Of a stretch of 8,603 nucleotides of DNA, positions 1 through 6,143 are shown piece after piece; position 1 is the first letter of the stretch, and every line of letters starts with the position of its first letter. The stretch is taken from NCBI GenBank assembly GCA_002308235.1, contig DBVS01000002.1, positions 336 through 8,938 of the forward strand, in the 5' to 3' direction. Below the pieces are notes generated by a model. The model was not told the DNA's origin. It searched no databases and saw only the letters and a program-made list of their open reading frames with translations. Origin of the DNA: Lachnospiraceae bacterium UBA1258. Lineage in GTDB: Bacteria > Bacillota > Clostridia > Lachnospirales > Lachnospiraceae. Position numbers and translations under genes: made by a program.

Positions 1-118
1 TTATTTTCCTCCTTGAAAATATGTGTTATGCGGCATCCATGCCGCCATTTTTGGCTTTGACAGGTTCAAGCCGTGCGCACCCAAACCCGTCGGGTTTTAG
101 GAGGTTCTCGCCTCCTTG
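1..118 (-). promoter_or_regulatory. Structured 5' leader of a gene beginning just past base 1 (probable flagellin)
   Basis: This non-coding stretch reads, from its predicted 5' end, as a series of stem-loops. AGGAGG/CCTCCT is at 99-116, AAACCC/GGGTTT with a three-base loop at 83-97, GGC-TTGA/TCAA-A-GCC at 53-72, and GCGGC/GCCGC at 30-45. It ends in AAGGAGG at 14-8, a strong Shine-Dalgarno whose start codon must lie at or just beyond the left edge. A long structured leader behind a sigma-28 promoter directly after fliS/fliT suits flagellin (hag/fliC). The identity is inference because no codon of that gene is visible. Confidence 0.65.
30..45 (-). promoter_or_regulatory. Predicted CsrA-binding hairpin in the probable flagellin leader
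   Basis: The transcript folds as GCGGC AUGGAU GCCGC: five base pairs and hexaloop AUGGAU, a textbook ANGGA loop. The Shine-Dalgarno CAAGGAGG (15-8) is 15 bases further on and offers a second GGA. This two-site layout, one upstream hairpin and one over the Shine-Dalgarno, is like that known for B. subtilis hag mRNA. Confidence 0.7.
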
Positions 119-122
119 TATT
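99..122 (-). promoter_or_regulatory. ACAAGGAGG motif and 5'-end hairpin of the probable flagellin transcript
   Basis: AUACAAGGAGG (121-111) matches the first nine positions of the CsrA consensus RUACARGGA. The predicted transcription start falls inside it, and its AGGAGG is paired with CCUCCU in a stem with loop CGAGAA (99-116). It may be a third CsrA site, a 5'-end stabilising hairpin, or a decoy Shine-Dalgarno. Whether the full motif is transcribed depends on the exact start. Confidence 0.45.
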
Positions 123-124
123 AT

Positions 125-150
125 TTATCGGACACTTTCCCTCCGACTTA
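125..150 (-). promoter_or_regulatory. Sigma-28 promoter of the gene left of the window (probable flagellin)
   Basis: On the minus strand TAAG (150-147) is followed after 14 bases by TCCGATAA (132-125). The -10 box is identical to that of flaG and differs by one base from that of flgL. The expected start site is around 118. The promoter lies 25 bases past the stop of the FliT-like gene and points out of the window. Confidence 0.75.
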
Positions 151-174
151 ATACCATTTTAAATTAATTTTGAG

Positions 175-624
175 TTAATTATTGTTTCTGAAGTTCATGG
201 CCTGGGAATAGGATTTAAGGGCTTTTACCCCGGAACGCCCGCTTTTAAGCTTGTCACGCTCGCTTTTGAATACCTGTTCAAGGGCTGCTTTGTTACGTGC
301 TTCCTCTGCCTGAATGGTGGTACTTTTGTCCGTGATCTCACGGATCAGTTCCTGCATACGGCGGATCTTGTCGGCGTAAGCATCCTTATACATATCAAGT
401 TCTGCTTTTACTTTTGCATATAAGGATTCGAAGCCCTCATCAAGTTGATTGAGTCTGTAGATAAGGACTCCCTTCTCTTCGGTGTTCTTATCAAACTTCT
501 CAAAAGAAAAGGGATCTTCCGAAAGAAGTTCTTTTTGCTCTTTATTCTTCTCCAATATCTCGTCGAGAACCCGGTTCTTTTTCTCCAGGCTCTCCACAAG
601 AGCCGTTACGTATGTGTTGGTCAT
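175..624 (-). CDS. FliT/FlgN-like flagellar export chaperone (putative)
   Basis: A 149-residue, strongly charged, almost wholly helical protein. Heptad-like stretches cover about 5-35 (LVESLEKKNRVLDEILEKNK), 45-75 and 85-125, and the C-terminus ends KALKSYSQAMNFRNNN. No signal peptide or membrane segment is seen. By sequence alone I cannot assign it firmly. Its place directly after fliS, in coupled translation, is where FliT (chaperone of FliD) is usually found; its length is nearer FlgN (chaperone of FlgK/FlgL), whose gene normally precedes flgK. Either role would fit a cluster encoding FlgK, FlgL and FliD. The start ATG has GTGAGG inside the end of fliS. The gene is followed by an AT-rich stretch and a promoter, with no visible terminator. 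Confidence 0.7.
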   Translation of the reverse strand: MTNTYVTALVESLEKKNRVLDEILEKNKEQKELLSEDPFSFEKFDKNTEEKGVLIYRLNQLDEGFESLYAKVKAELDMYKDAYADKIRRMQELIREITDKSTTIQAEEARNKAALEQVFKSERDKLKSGRSGVKALKSYSQAMNFRNNN

Positions 625-626
625 CT

Positions 627-998
627 TTACCTCACAGATTTCATAACTTCCTTCCAGGTGTCTCTCATGGAGCGGATGTGGTCAACTACCTCTGTCATGA
701 TCTCTTTGTCCTTGCGGGAGTTTGCTTCCAGGAGGCGCGCCGAAAGGTAAACATATACTCTTTCGAAGTCCTGCGCCACCGCGTATTTCATGTCGAGGGT
801 CTCTCTGAAATAGTCGATGATCTTCTCAACCTTGACTATATTGTTGTGAGCACCTTCAACATCTCCCTGCTCGATCTTAAGGATCGCGATGTTCCCGAAT
901 TTGATGGCACCTTCATAAAGAAGGAGTGTCAACTCCGCCGGGGATGCCGTAAGGATCTTACTGTTGGTGTACTGAGCGTACGCATTAGGTAAAGCCAT
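627..998 (-). CDS. fliS: Flagellin export chaperone FliS
   Basis: A 123-residue helical chaperone that binds the flagellin C-terminus in the cytoplasm and prevents early polymerisation. The signature is clear: an early tyrosine-rich stretch (NAYAQYTNSKI), TASPAELTLLLYEGAIKF at 17-34, and MRDTWKEVMKSV near the end. In several Firmicutes FliS also contacts FliW, whose gene is in this cluster. TTAGGAG lies about eight bases before the ATG. Only two bases separate its TAA stop from the next ATG, so the following chaperone gene is probably translationally coupled. Confidence 0.96.
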   Translation of the reverse strand: MALPNAYAQYTNSKILTASPAELTLLLYEGAIKFGNIAILKIEQGDVEGAHNNIVKVEKIIDYFRETLDMKYAVAQDFERVYVYLSARLLEANSRKDKEIMTEVVDHIRSMRDTWKEVMKSVR

Positions 999-1030
999 TT
1001 AAAATCTCCTAAGAAAATTATTCCCGTTCT

Positions 1031-2863
1031 TTATTGCTGTCCGCCGCCAAGCATTGCGGTGATGGAACTGGTGGAAGACTGAAGTTTGCTGAGGGCTACT
1101 TCCATCTGAGAAAACTTCTTATAGTATTTGTCTTCGTATGCGGCCAGTTTTTTCTCTGCTTCGGCTATCTTTGCTTCGTAGGACTTGATATCGCTCTTGT
1201 ATTTCTTATCCTCAAAGAAGGAGCCCTTGCTGGTATCATCGGTACTTGCGGAAAGCTTATCCAGTTTTCCGTAAAGGTTTCTTGAAAGCTGGGTAAAGAA
1301 ACTGATAACGGTTTCCGAATCCGTAGCGATCATGGCCTTTAACTTGTCGGGCTGACTCGAATAGTTCGCATCCTTGTCATCGCCGGCAATGTGGAAAGCG
1401 TTCTTTTCATTGTCGGGAGCCAGGAAGTAACTCATGGTCTCGATGCCGAAGTTTGCAAGGTACATTGTTTCGCCGTTAACTTCAAAGCCTTCCTGCATGG
1501 CCTGCTTCATGGTGGAAGCAAGAGTTCCGAGGGTCGTATCTTTACGAAGGATGGAATCCTTTATCTTCTGTTCCCACTTCTCGACTTCCTTATCGGACAT
1601 CTCGTCCTTTTCTTCGTCGGTAAGGGGTTCATAGCCCTTGGCTGCATCCGCATTGTAGAGCTTGTCCATCTCGTTGATGATTTCGTTGTACTGTTTGAAG
1701 AAATCGCGGATCACGTCGTAGATTCCGTCGGTGTCTTCCTGGGTGGTAACGGTGATGTTTTCCGCTTCTGCAAAGCAGGTGAAGGTAAGGCCGTTGACCT
1801 CGACATTGTTATTGTTTGAATAATAATCAACGCCGTTTAATTTGATCCATGCATTCTGTCCCTTGATGCGGACTGCCTGTGAGTACAAAGCAGCGTCACC
1901 GTATTCGGATTCTACGCTGTTTGCGAAATCCGCTCTGTATTTGAGCATATCGATGCCGATGCTGAAAGCATCATCCGAATCGCCCATGTTTTCTTTGATG
2001 GCTTTGTAAAGGTCGCTCTCGACTCCCAGTTCGCTTTCTATCTTTTCCATGGTGGCCGCATAATCGATCTGAGCTGTCGGGTTACCCTCGCCGTCGTTTA
2101 CGTATACGAGCTTGTCGTTAAGCTGTGCGCCCAGGGTCCTGAGCTTTTCATACTCGGCAGCGGTCTTTGCATTCTCTTCATCGGAGTTTGCGGAATTGAT
2201 CCCGAGAAAGCTCAATGCGGAAAAGCCTCCCAGATTGTCGGCGGTAATAGCGAAGTCATTGTCCGCACCGCTCTGAGCACTGGCTATAAAGATACGGCCG
2301 TTTGCTTCGTCAAAGTTTGCGCTGACGCCTGCTTCATTTAATTTGGTAACAACGTCCGAGATCTTTGTTTCTGCGTTAAGGTCTATCCTGGTTGCCTTGC
2401 CGCCTGCGTTAACGGTAAAGGAACCGCCTTCTTCGTAATTAAGAACGTTGCCGTTATAATCTTTAAGTTTAAGGTCTTTAATGAGGGTATCGCCGGTGGC
2501 CTTGGAGCCGTCTTTGGTAGTGATCTCAGCGCCGGTCATATATCCGGATTTTGCAAGTTTCTTCACGGACAGGGTCTGTACGCCGTTCATGGCCTTGTCG
2601 CCGGTGATCACCGATACCGCGTTGGTGTTGCTTACGGTGGTGTTTTTCTTTTTGTAAGCATCAGAAAAGCGAAGCTTTGAAAGAGTGCTGCTGAAAAGAG
2701 ACTTCACCTTGGTATTAAGGGAAGTCCAGGCCTCCTGCTTCCATTCAAGCTTCGTTTTGCCCTTCTTGGTATTATCAACTTTAACGGAGCGTGCTTTAAC
2801 AAGCTCCTGAATAATAGAGTCGGTGTCAAGTCCGGAGTACATTCCGGTGATTCGCATTGTCAT
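1031..2863 (-). CDS. fliD: Flagellar filament cap protein FliD (HAP2)
   Basis: A 610-residue cap protein that sits at the filament tip and directs insertion of exported flagellin. The N-terminal domain opens MRITGMYSGLDTDSIIQELV with the diagnostic SGLDTDSII at about 10-18, followed by KLEWKQEAWTSLNTKVKSL. The FliD C-terminal domain lies in the last 150 residues: FFTQLSRNLYGKLDKL, then a coiled coil (SYEAKIAEAEKKLAAYEDKYYKKF broken across about 565-588), then QMEVALSKLQSSTSSITAML at about 585-605. It is longer than E. coli FliD (468) or B. subtilis FliD (498), the extra being in the exposed middle. AAGGAGG precedes the ATG by seven bases. An in-frame ATG two codons later is possible. fliS, encoding the export chaperone, follows after 32 bases. 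Confidence 0.95.
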   Translation of the reverse strand: MTMRITGMYSGLDTDSIIQELVKARSVKVDNTKKGKTKLEWKQEAWTSLNTKVKSLFSSTLSKLRFSDAYKKKNTTVSNTNAVSVITGDKAMNGVQTLSVKKLAKSGYMTGAEITTKDGSKATGDTLIKDLKLKDYNGNVLNYEEGGSFTVNAGGKATRIDLNAETKISDVVTKLNEAGVSANFDEANGRIFIASAQSGADNDFAITADNLGGFSALSFLGINSANSDEENAKTAAEYEKLRTLGAQLNDKLVYVNDGEGNPTAQIDYAATMEKIESELGVESDLYKAIKENMGDSDDAFSIGIDMLKYRADFANSVESEYGDAALYSQAVRIKGQNAWIKLNGVDYYSNNNNVEVNGLTFTCFAEAENITVTTQEDTDGIYDVIRDFFKQYNEIINEMDKLYNADAAKGYEPLTDEEKDEMSDKEVEKWEQKIKDSILRKDTTLGTLASTMKQAMQEGFEVNGETMYLANFGIETMSYFLAPDNEKNAFHIAGDDKDANYSSQPDKLKAMIATDSETVISFFTQLSRNLYGKLDKLSASTDDTSKGSFFEDKKYKSDIKSYEAKIAEAEKKLAAYEDKYYKKFSQMEVALSKLQSSTSSITAMLGGGQQ

Positions 2864-2888
2864 AAAGATTCCTCCTTAAAGAACGGAA

Positions 2889-3308
2889 TTATCTCTTCTC
2901 GTCTACCATAAGTCCCGCAAGTTCCCATGCCTTTGCGATAAGGTCCAGAGTTTTCTCGGGAGGAAGTTCTTTGATGACTTCTTTGGTTTCCTTATCGATG
3001 ATCTTAATGGTTACACGGTTTGTTTTCTCATGAAAGCCGAAAGCAACCTCTGAGTTGTACATCTTCTTGTTGATCTCTTCGACCGCCTTATGAAGCTGTT
3101 CATTAGAGGGTTCTCTGTCTTTCTGGTTATAAGAGGAATCTGATTTTGCCTCTGTGTTTTCGACAACCTGGGTGGTATTGTCCACCTTGGGGGTGTCTGC
3201 CGCGATAGAAACATCCGTGTACTCCATTGCAGGCTTGGTACTTACAGGCTTTGGCTGATACGATTGAGCCTGTACCGTCATTACGCTGTTAATAGGTTCA
3301 AGTGCCAT
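2889..3308 (-). CDS. flaG: FlaG family flagellar protein
   Basis: From the chosen ATG it encodes 139 residues. The first 65 or so are low complexity, rich in Thr, Asn, Gln and Ser, and probably disordered. The FlaG domain fills about 70-139: LHKAVEEINKKMYNSEVAFGFHEKTNRV, then VTIKIIDKETKEVIKELPPEK, the family's V-x-V-I-D-x-x-T-x-E-V-I-R/K-x-x-P-x-E pattern, then LAGLMVDEKR. FlaG affects flagellar filament length in some bacteria and is typically next to fliD and fliS; its mechanism is not well known. The fliD gene follows after 25 bases. The gene lies behind its own sigma-28 promoter and a CsrA-type leader. Confidence 0.92.
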   Translation of the reverse strand: MALEPINSVMTVQAQSYQPKPVSTKPAMEYTDVSIAADTPKVDNTTQVVENTEAKSDSSYNQKDREPSNEQLHKAVEEINKKMYNSEVAFGFHEKTNRVTIKIIDKETKEVIKELPPEKTLDLIAKAWELAGLMVDEKR

Positions 3309-3323
3309 TTCAATTCTCCTTCT
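3309..3323 (-). promoter_or_regulatory. Ribosome binding site that fixes the flaG start
   Basis: AGAAGGAG ends seven bases before the ATG at 3308. An upstream in-frame TTG at 3359 would add 17 residues, but it lies at the predicted transcription start and would translate through the CsrA-type hairpin, and those residues (rich in Cys and Arg) look non-coding. The ATG at 3308 is therefore preferred. Confidence 0.8.
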
Positions 3324-3339
3324 GCAGCATCCGTGCTGC
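3324..3339 (-). promoter_or_regulatory. Predicted CsrA-binding hairpin in the flaG leader
   Basis: The transcript folds as GCAGC ACGGAU GCUGC: five perfect base pairs with hexaloop ACGGAU. ANGGA displayed in a hairpin loop is the established CsrA recognition form. The flaG Shine-Dalgarno AGAAGGAG (3323-3316) starts on the very next base and supplies a second GGA. A further ACAAGGA at 3356-3350 lies at the predicted 5' end of this mRNA. Repression of flaG, and possibly of the coupled genes after it, is the inference. Confidence 0.65.
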
Positions 3340-3364
3340 GCGCAAAGGTTCCTTGTCAATACAT

Positions 3365-3392
3365 TTATCGGAACGTTAACAAGAAAAGTTTA
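3365..3392 (-). promoter_or_regulatory. Sigma-28 promoter of flaG-fliD-fliS-fliT
   Basis: On the minus strand TAAA (3392-3389) is followed after 16 bases by TCCGATAA (3372-3365), close to the SigD consensus TAAA-N15-GCCGATAT. It begins three bases after the csrA stop codon. The start site would fall near 3358, leaving a leader of about 50 bases. This makes a second internal transcript, so the cap and chaperone genes can be expressed apart from flgL-fliW-csrA. Confidence 0.75.
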
Positions 3393-3395
3393 GAG

Positions 3396-3614
3396 TTAAC
3401 CGAATAAATTTTTTAATCCTTCCAAAGCATCGGTACTCATAGCCTCTTTATTGGACTCCTGAATCTGAACATAGAGTTCTTTACGGTATACCGGAACTTC
3501 CTTGGGAGCGGTGATACCGATCTTAACCTGTTCGCCTTTGATCTCGAGGACCGTTATCTCAACATTATTGTTTATAATGAGCGCTTCGCCCTTTTTTCTG
3601 GATAATGCTAACAT
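3396..3614 (-). CDS. csrA: Carbon storage regulator / translational regulator CsrA
   Basis: A 72-residue RNA-binding dimer that represses translation by holding GGA motifs near ribosome binding sites. The opening MLALSRKKGEALIINNNVEI is the canonical beta-1 strand. RNA-contact residues L4, R6 and R44 are present (APKEVPVYRKELY places R44 in the second binding strip). Asn55 is present in QESNKEA; in B. subtilis CsrA this residue is needed for FliW control, so FliW responsiveness is likely. The C-terminal tail (about 57-72) is longer than in E. coli, as is common in flagellar CsrAs. The ATG overlaps the fliW stop by seven bases and has AAGGAGG with a short spacer inside fliW. Its own transcript carries predicted CsrA sites in the flgL leader. 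Confidence 0.97.
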   Translation of the reverse strand: MLALSRKKGEALIINNNVEITVLEIKGEQVKIGITAPKEVPVYRKELYVQIQESNKEAMSTDALEGLKNLFG

Positions 3615-4072
3615 GCGCCCTCCTTCTTCCGTGCACTTACGATGTCGTAAATGGGGAACTTAACTTTATATTCTTCGCCTTCGAGAATGATCTGTACAGC
3701 CTTTCTCTCGGCCACATTGATAACAATGGGAGCTCTTAAGTTGATGCTCATGAGCTTTAAATCCTTCGGAACCGTTACGGTAACAAGCACCAGCAGTTCA
3801 TCGGGATCGATGTTTCCGATGGGTTTTAAGATCTCATCGTCAACCATGGGATTGTAGTCGGGTGCAACGATGAGGGGATCCATAACGGGCATTGCAAAAG
3901 CAGGCTCCTCAAGAGACTGCATCCAGCGGATGCCGGCGTTATTACCCTGCTCCACGTCATGGATAAGGGCGAACTGCTTAAGGTCGGGGAACCCGATGAT
4001 TCCGTTTTCAAAATTGATGATTTTGCCGGAATCAATTGTAACTTCGCCAAAAATACGAGTTTCAATAGTCAT
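3608..4072 (-). CDS. fliW: Flagellar assembly factor FliW
   Basis: Encodes 154 residues, the usual FliW size. In B. subtilis FliW binds flagellin and, when released on flagellin secretion, binds CsrA and frees flagellin mRNA for translation. The sequence shows the family pattern: F-G-E-V-x-I opening, FENGIIGFPDL at about 21-31, then EEPAFAMPVMDP near 55-66 and LLVLVTVTVPKDLKLMSINLRAPIVIN at about 93-119. The ATG is preceded by AGGAGG with seven bases of spacing. Its stop overlaps the csrA start in the seven-base string ATGTTAG, so the two proteins should be made in coupled amounts. The C-terminus ends in KKEGAC; the codons there also carry the csrA ribosome binding site. Confidence 0.96.
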   Translation of the reverse strand: MTIETRIFGEVTIDSGKIINFENGIIGFPDLKQFALIHDVEQGNNAGIRWMQSLEEPAFAMPVMDPLIVAPDYNPMVDDEILKPIGNIDPDELLVLVTVTVPKDLKLMSINLRAPIVINVAERKAVQIILEGEEYKVKFPIYDIVSARKKEGAC

Positions 4073-4105
4073 TTTGCTTCCTCCTGCAAGAGTGTTTATA
4101 TTAAC

Positions 4106-5992
4106 CTAAATGTAATTCAAAAGTGTTTGCTGTATGGACTTGGATGTTGCCATAAGGGACGCATCGTATGCGTACTTGGCGCTGGTGAGTCTGATGGCGG
4201 TCTCTGCCATATCCGCGTCCTCGTTCTCGCTCTTTAATTCCTTTAATGTGGAGAGCTGGGTATTGAGTCTGTTTTCAATAAGCTCAAGGCGCTTGCTTCT
4301 GGTACCGCAGTCCGTAAGAGCCAGGTTGTTGGCTGCAAGGTATCCGTCGGCTTTTGTGATGCCGGATGAGAAAAGTGAATGAAGTTTCTCGTTAAGGAAG
4401 GTCTGCGCCTTGCCGGCTGCGTCAAGTTTTGCCTGAATCGCTTCCTTCTCGGTAACCTGGGTATCGTTTAAAGCCTTCATTTCTTTTTCCAGGCTGTTGA
4501 TATTCTCTTCTATGTTTTCAACATCCTTGAGGGCTCTGATCACATCGTGGATGTCTCTTACTATATTATGGCTGAAACACTCATTCGCCGTGGTATTGAT
4601 CCTGATGGACTGATTTACACCTATATTATAACATATTTCTCCGGCAGGTGACGAATCATGATTATATTCTATGGGGTTCAGGGAATCCGTAACATCGGTA
4701 CATTTAAAGTAGTGCTGGGGCCTGAGATCGCCCTTTTCCCACACGCCTTTGCGATAATCAACGCTCAGTTCCTCGATATCGTCCGCAGTGAACTTTACTC
4801 CTGCACCCAGAATATCGGCTCCCAGAAGTATTTCGCCGGTCTCGGGGATGAAAACTGCCTGATCCGGATTGTTAAGAACATAATCCTGTGGGCAGTATGT
4901 GGGAGGAGTGGCCGTCTCGTCGGTCTGTATGGCGTTGCTCCTGACAACGACTTTCAGATGATTGGGATCGGTTTCTTCGGTGTATGTGGAAACTTCGCGG
5001 CCGCTCTTTGTTTTTATGGTCAGTTTAAATGCTCTTTCGGGGTAGATTACTTCATCCGAAGACTCAAACCGCATGCCGACAAGTTTGTCATAGGACAGTC
5101 TTATCCGCATGATCTCGTTGTCCGAAACCTTTGTTTCGTCAGACTCGTCCTTATGGACAAATTTAACGTTATCGATCGTCACGGAATCCTTGGTCTCTGT
5201 TATGTTAAAAACAGAATCGGAATACTGCAGACGAGGATTCGCACCGTGAGGAATATTACCGCCCAGGTAAACGCGATATGACGAACTGTCTTTACAAAAC
5301 ACAGCCGTGTTCGGATGGTCCATTACATAATCATAAACATTATATGTAGGATCCTCTGAGTTAAAAACGGCAACGTCAAAGGTCTGCACGGATCCTCCGA
5401 CTTCGATTGAATATTTAAACGTTCCGGCTGTATCGGCTATCTCATTCGGAACATTGACATATCTGAACATATGCGTCGTGCCGTCGGAGATAGAGTACTC
5501 CCCCGCTCCAGCCGGTACAGTGTCGCTTGTAAGATAAGAAGAATCCTTTTGGACCGTGAGGGTGGTATCGGTCCTGTAGCCCGTGAATACGCTCCTTCCC
5601 GCAAAGTCCGCATTACCTGTGTTGTAGATTTCGGCCGCCAGAGATTCAAGGTTTTCCAGAATGATCTTTCTGTCGGATGCGGTCAAAGGATCGCTGGTAC
5701 CCTTCGTGTACTGCTTTCGTACATCTGTAATGATATCGGAAAGAGTATCGATGGCATCTTCGGTTACGGTAAGCCAGCTTTTGGCGTCCTCAACGTTCTT
5801 GCTCTTGTACTGATCCGTCTGATTTACACTTGTACGAAGACGCAAAGACCTAAGGGCGATTATGGGGTCGTCCGAAGGTCTGGTTATTTTCTTCTCCGTG
5901 GATATCATCGTTGAAAGCTTATCCTGGAGAGTCTTGTTCGTGTTGATATTGGTAAGTGAGTTGTTCTGAATTATCTTGTTGGTAATTCTCAT
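4106..5992 (-). CDS. flgL: Flagellar hook-associated protein 3 FlgL, with large insertion
   Basis: Second junction protein between hook and filament, joining FlgK to flagellin. The N-terminal flagellin-like D0/D1 helices span about 1-140: MRITNKIIQNNSLTNIN, then the signature RPSDDP at 38-43, then EIYNTGNADFAGRSVFTG at 121-138, a hallmark of FlgL. The C-terminal helices span about 478-628 and end SAKYAYDASLMATSKSIQQT, pairing with the N-terminus. At 628 residues it is about twice the length of B. subtilis or E. coli FlgL (about 300). The extra roughly 330 residues (about 145-475) form a beta-rich, aspartate- and tyrosine-containing domain that would face outwards. The ATG is set by AAGGAG six bases upstream. 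It is first in its transcript and is followed after 33 bases by fliW. Confidence 0.93.
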   Translation of the reverse strand: MRITNKIIQNNSLTNINTNKTLQDKLSTMISTEKKITRPSDDPIIALRSLRLRTSVNQTDQYKSKNVEDAKSWLTVTEDAIDTLSDIITDVRKQYTKGTSDPLTASDRKIILENLESLAAEIYNTGNADFAGRSVFTGYRTDTTLTVQKDSSYLTSDTVPAGAGEYSISDGTTHMFRYVNVPNEIADTAGTFKYSIEVGGSVQTFDVAVFNSEDPTYNVYDYVMDHPNTAVFCKDSSSYRVYLGGNIPHGANPRLQYSDSVFNITETKDSVTIDNVKFVHKDESDETKVSDNEIMRIRLSYDKLVGMRFESSDEVIYPERAFKLTIKTKSGREVSTYTEETDPNHLKVVVRSNAIQTDETATPPTYCPQDYVLNNPDQAVFIPETGEILLGADILGAGVKFTADDIEELSVDYRKGVWEKGDLRPQHYFKCTDVTDSLNPIEYNHDSSPAGEICYNIGVNQSIRINTTANECFSHNIVRDIHDVIRALKDVENIEENINSLEKEMKALNDTQVTEKEAIQAKLDAAGKAQTFLNEKLHSLFSSGITKADGYLAANNLALTDCGTRSKRLELIENRLNTQLSTLKELKSENEDADMAETAIRLTSAKYAYDASLMATSKSIQQTLLNYI

Positions 5993-6004
5993 GCTGTGCT
6001 CCTT

Positions 6005-6068
6005 GCGGCCCGCTGCCGCTTATCAAAAGCACATCCTTGTATATTCTGCGCAAACGTCCGTGTTTGCG
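6005..6068 (-). other. Two stem-loops flanking the CsrA site in the flgL leader
   Basis: CGCAAAC/GTTTGCG forms a perfect seven-base-pair stem with a six-base loop at 6049-6068. GCGGC/GCCGC forms a five-base-pair stem at 6005-6019 that directly abuts the flgL Shine-Dalgarno. The CsrA motif lies between them. Neither is followed by a T-run, so they are not terminators. They may expose or hold apart the two GGA sites, or stabilise the 5' end of the mRNA. Confidence 0.5.
6031..6042 (-). promoter_or_regulatory. Predicted CsrA-binding site in the flgL leader (perfect consensus)
   Basis: The transcript reads AUACAAGGAUGU, identical at all 12 positions to the in-vitro selected CsrA consensus RUACARGGAUGU. 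ACA and UGU can pair to place AGGA in a loop, the known binding geometry. A second GGA is in the flgL Shine-Dalgarno (AAGGAG, 6004-5999), 31 bases downstream, so one CsrA dimer could bridge both and block ribosome entry. Since csrA is two genes downstream on the same transcript, negative feedback is the natural inference. Confidence 0.75.
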
Positions 6069-6081
6069 GGGTCTATACTAT

Positions 6082-6108
6082 ATATCGGAGTATTATTCTT
6101 TTTTCTTA
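6082..6108 (-). promoter_or_regulatory. Sigma-28 (SigD/FliA-type) promoter of flgL-fliW-csrA
   Basis: On the minus strand TAAG (6108-6105) is followed after 15 bases by TCCGATAT (6089-6082). The known B. subtilis SigD consensus is TAAA-N15-GCCGATAT, so this matches in spacing and in all but two bases. The start site is expected near 6075, giving a leader of about 80 bases before flgL. The spacer is A-rich, and an AATAAT/ATTATT inverted repeat (6092-6113) overlaps the -35 box. The promoter lies between the inverted-repeat element and flgL, so flgL can be expressed independently of the upstream flgK genes. Confidence 0.8.
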
Positions 6109-6143
6109 ATAATGCGTTCGAAAAAAACATAGTGAAATTTGAG

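Noticed and set aside
151..174. AT-rich stretch after the FliT-like gene as a terminator
   Set aside because: It has only a short AAATTAATTT palindrome and no GC-rich stem.
3309..3359. TTG start that would extend FlaG by 17 residues
   Set aside because: It coincides with the predicted transcription start and would read through the leader hairpin; the ATG at 3308 has a good Shine-Dalgarno.
4658..5281. Plus-strand 207-codon open frame antisense to flgL
   Set aside because: It is a shadow of the flgL insertion region with no family resemblance.
6049..6068. Seven-base-pair hairpin as a terminator or operator
   Set aside because: No T-run follows on either strand and it lies downstream of the sigma-28 promoter, so a leader structure is more likely.
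6121..6127. Run of seven T on the minus strand beyond the element, as a possible terminator
   Set aside because: No stable hairpin lies directly before it; only the distant terminal-repeat pairing could serve, which is not a standard intrinsic terminator.
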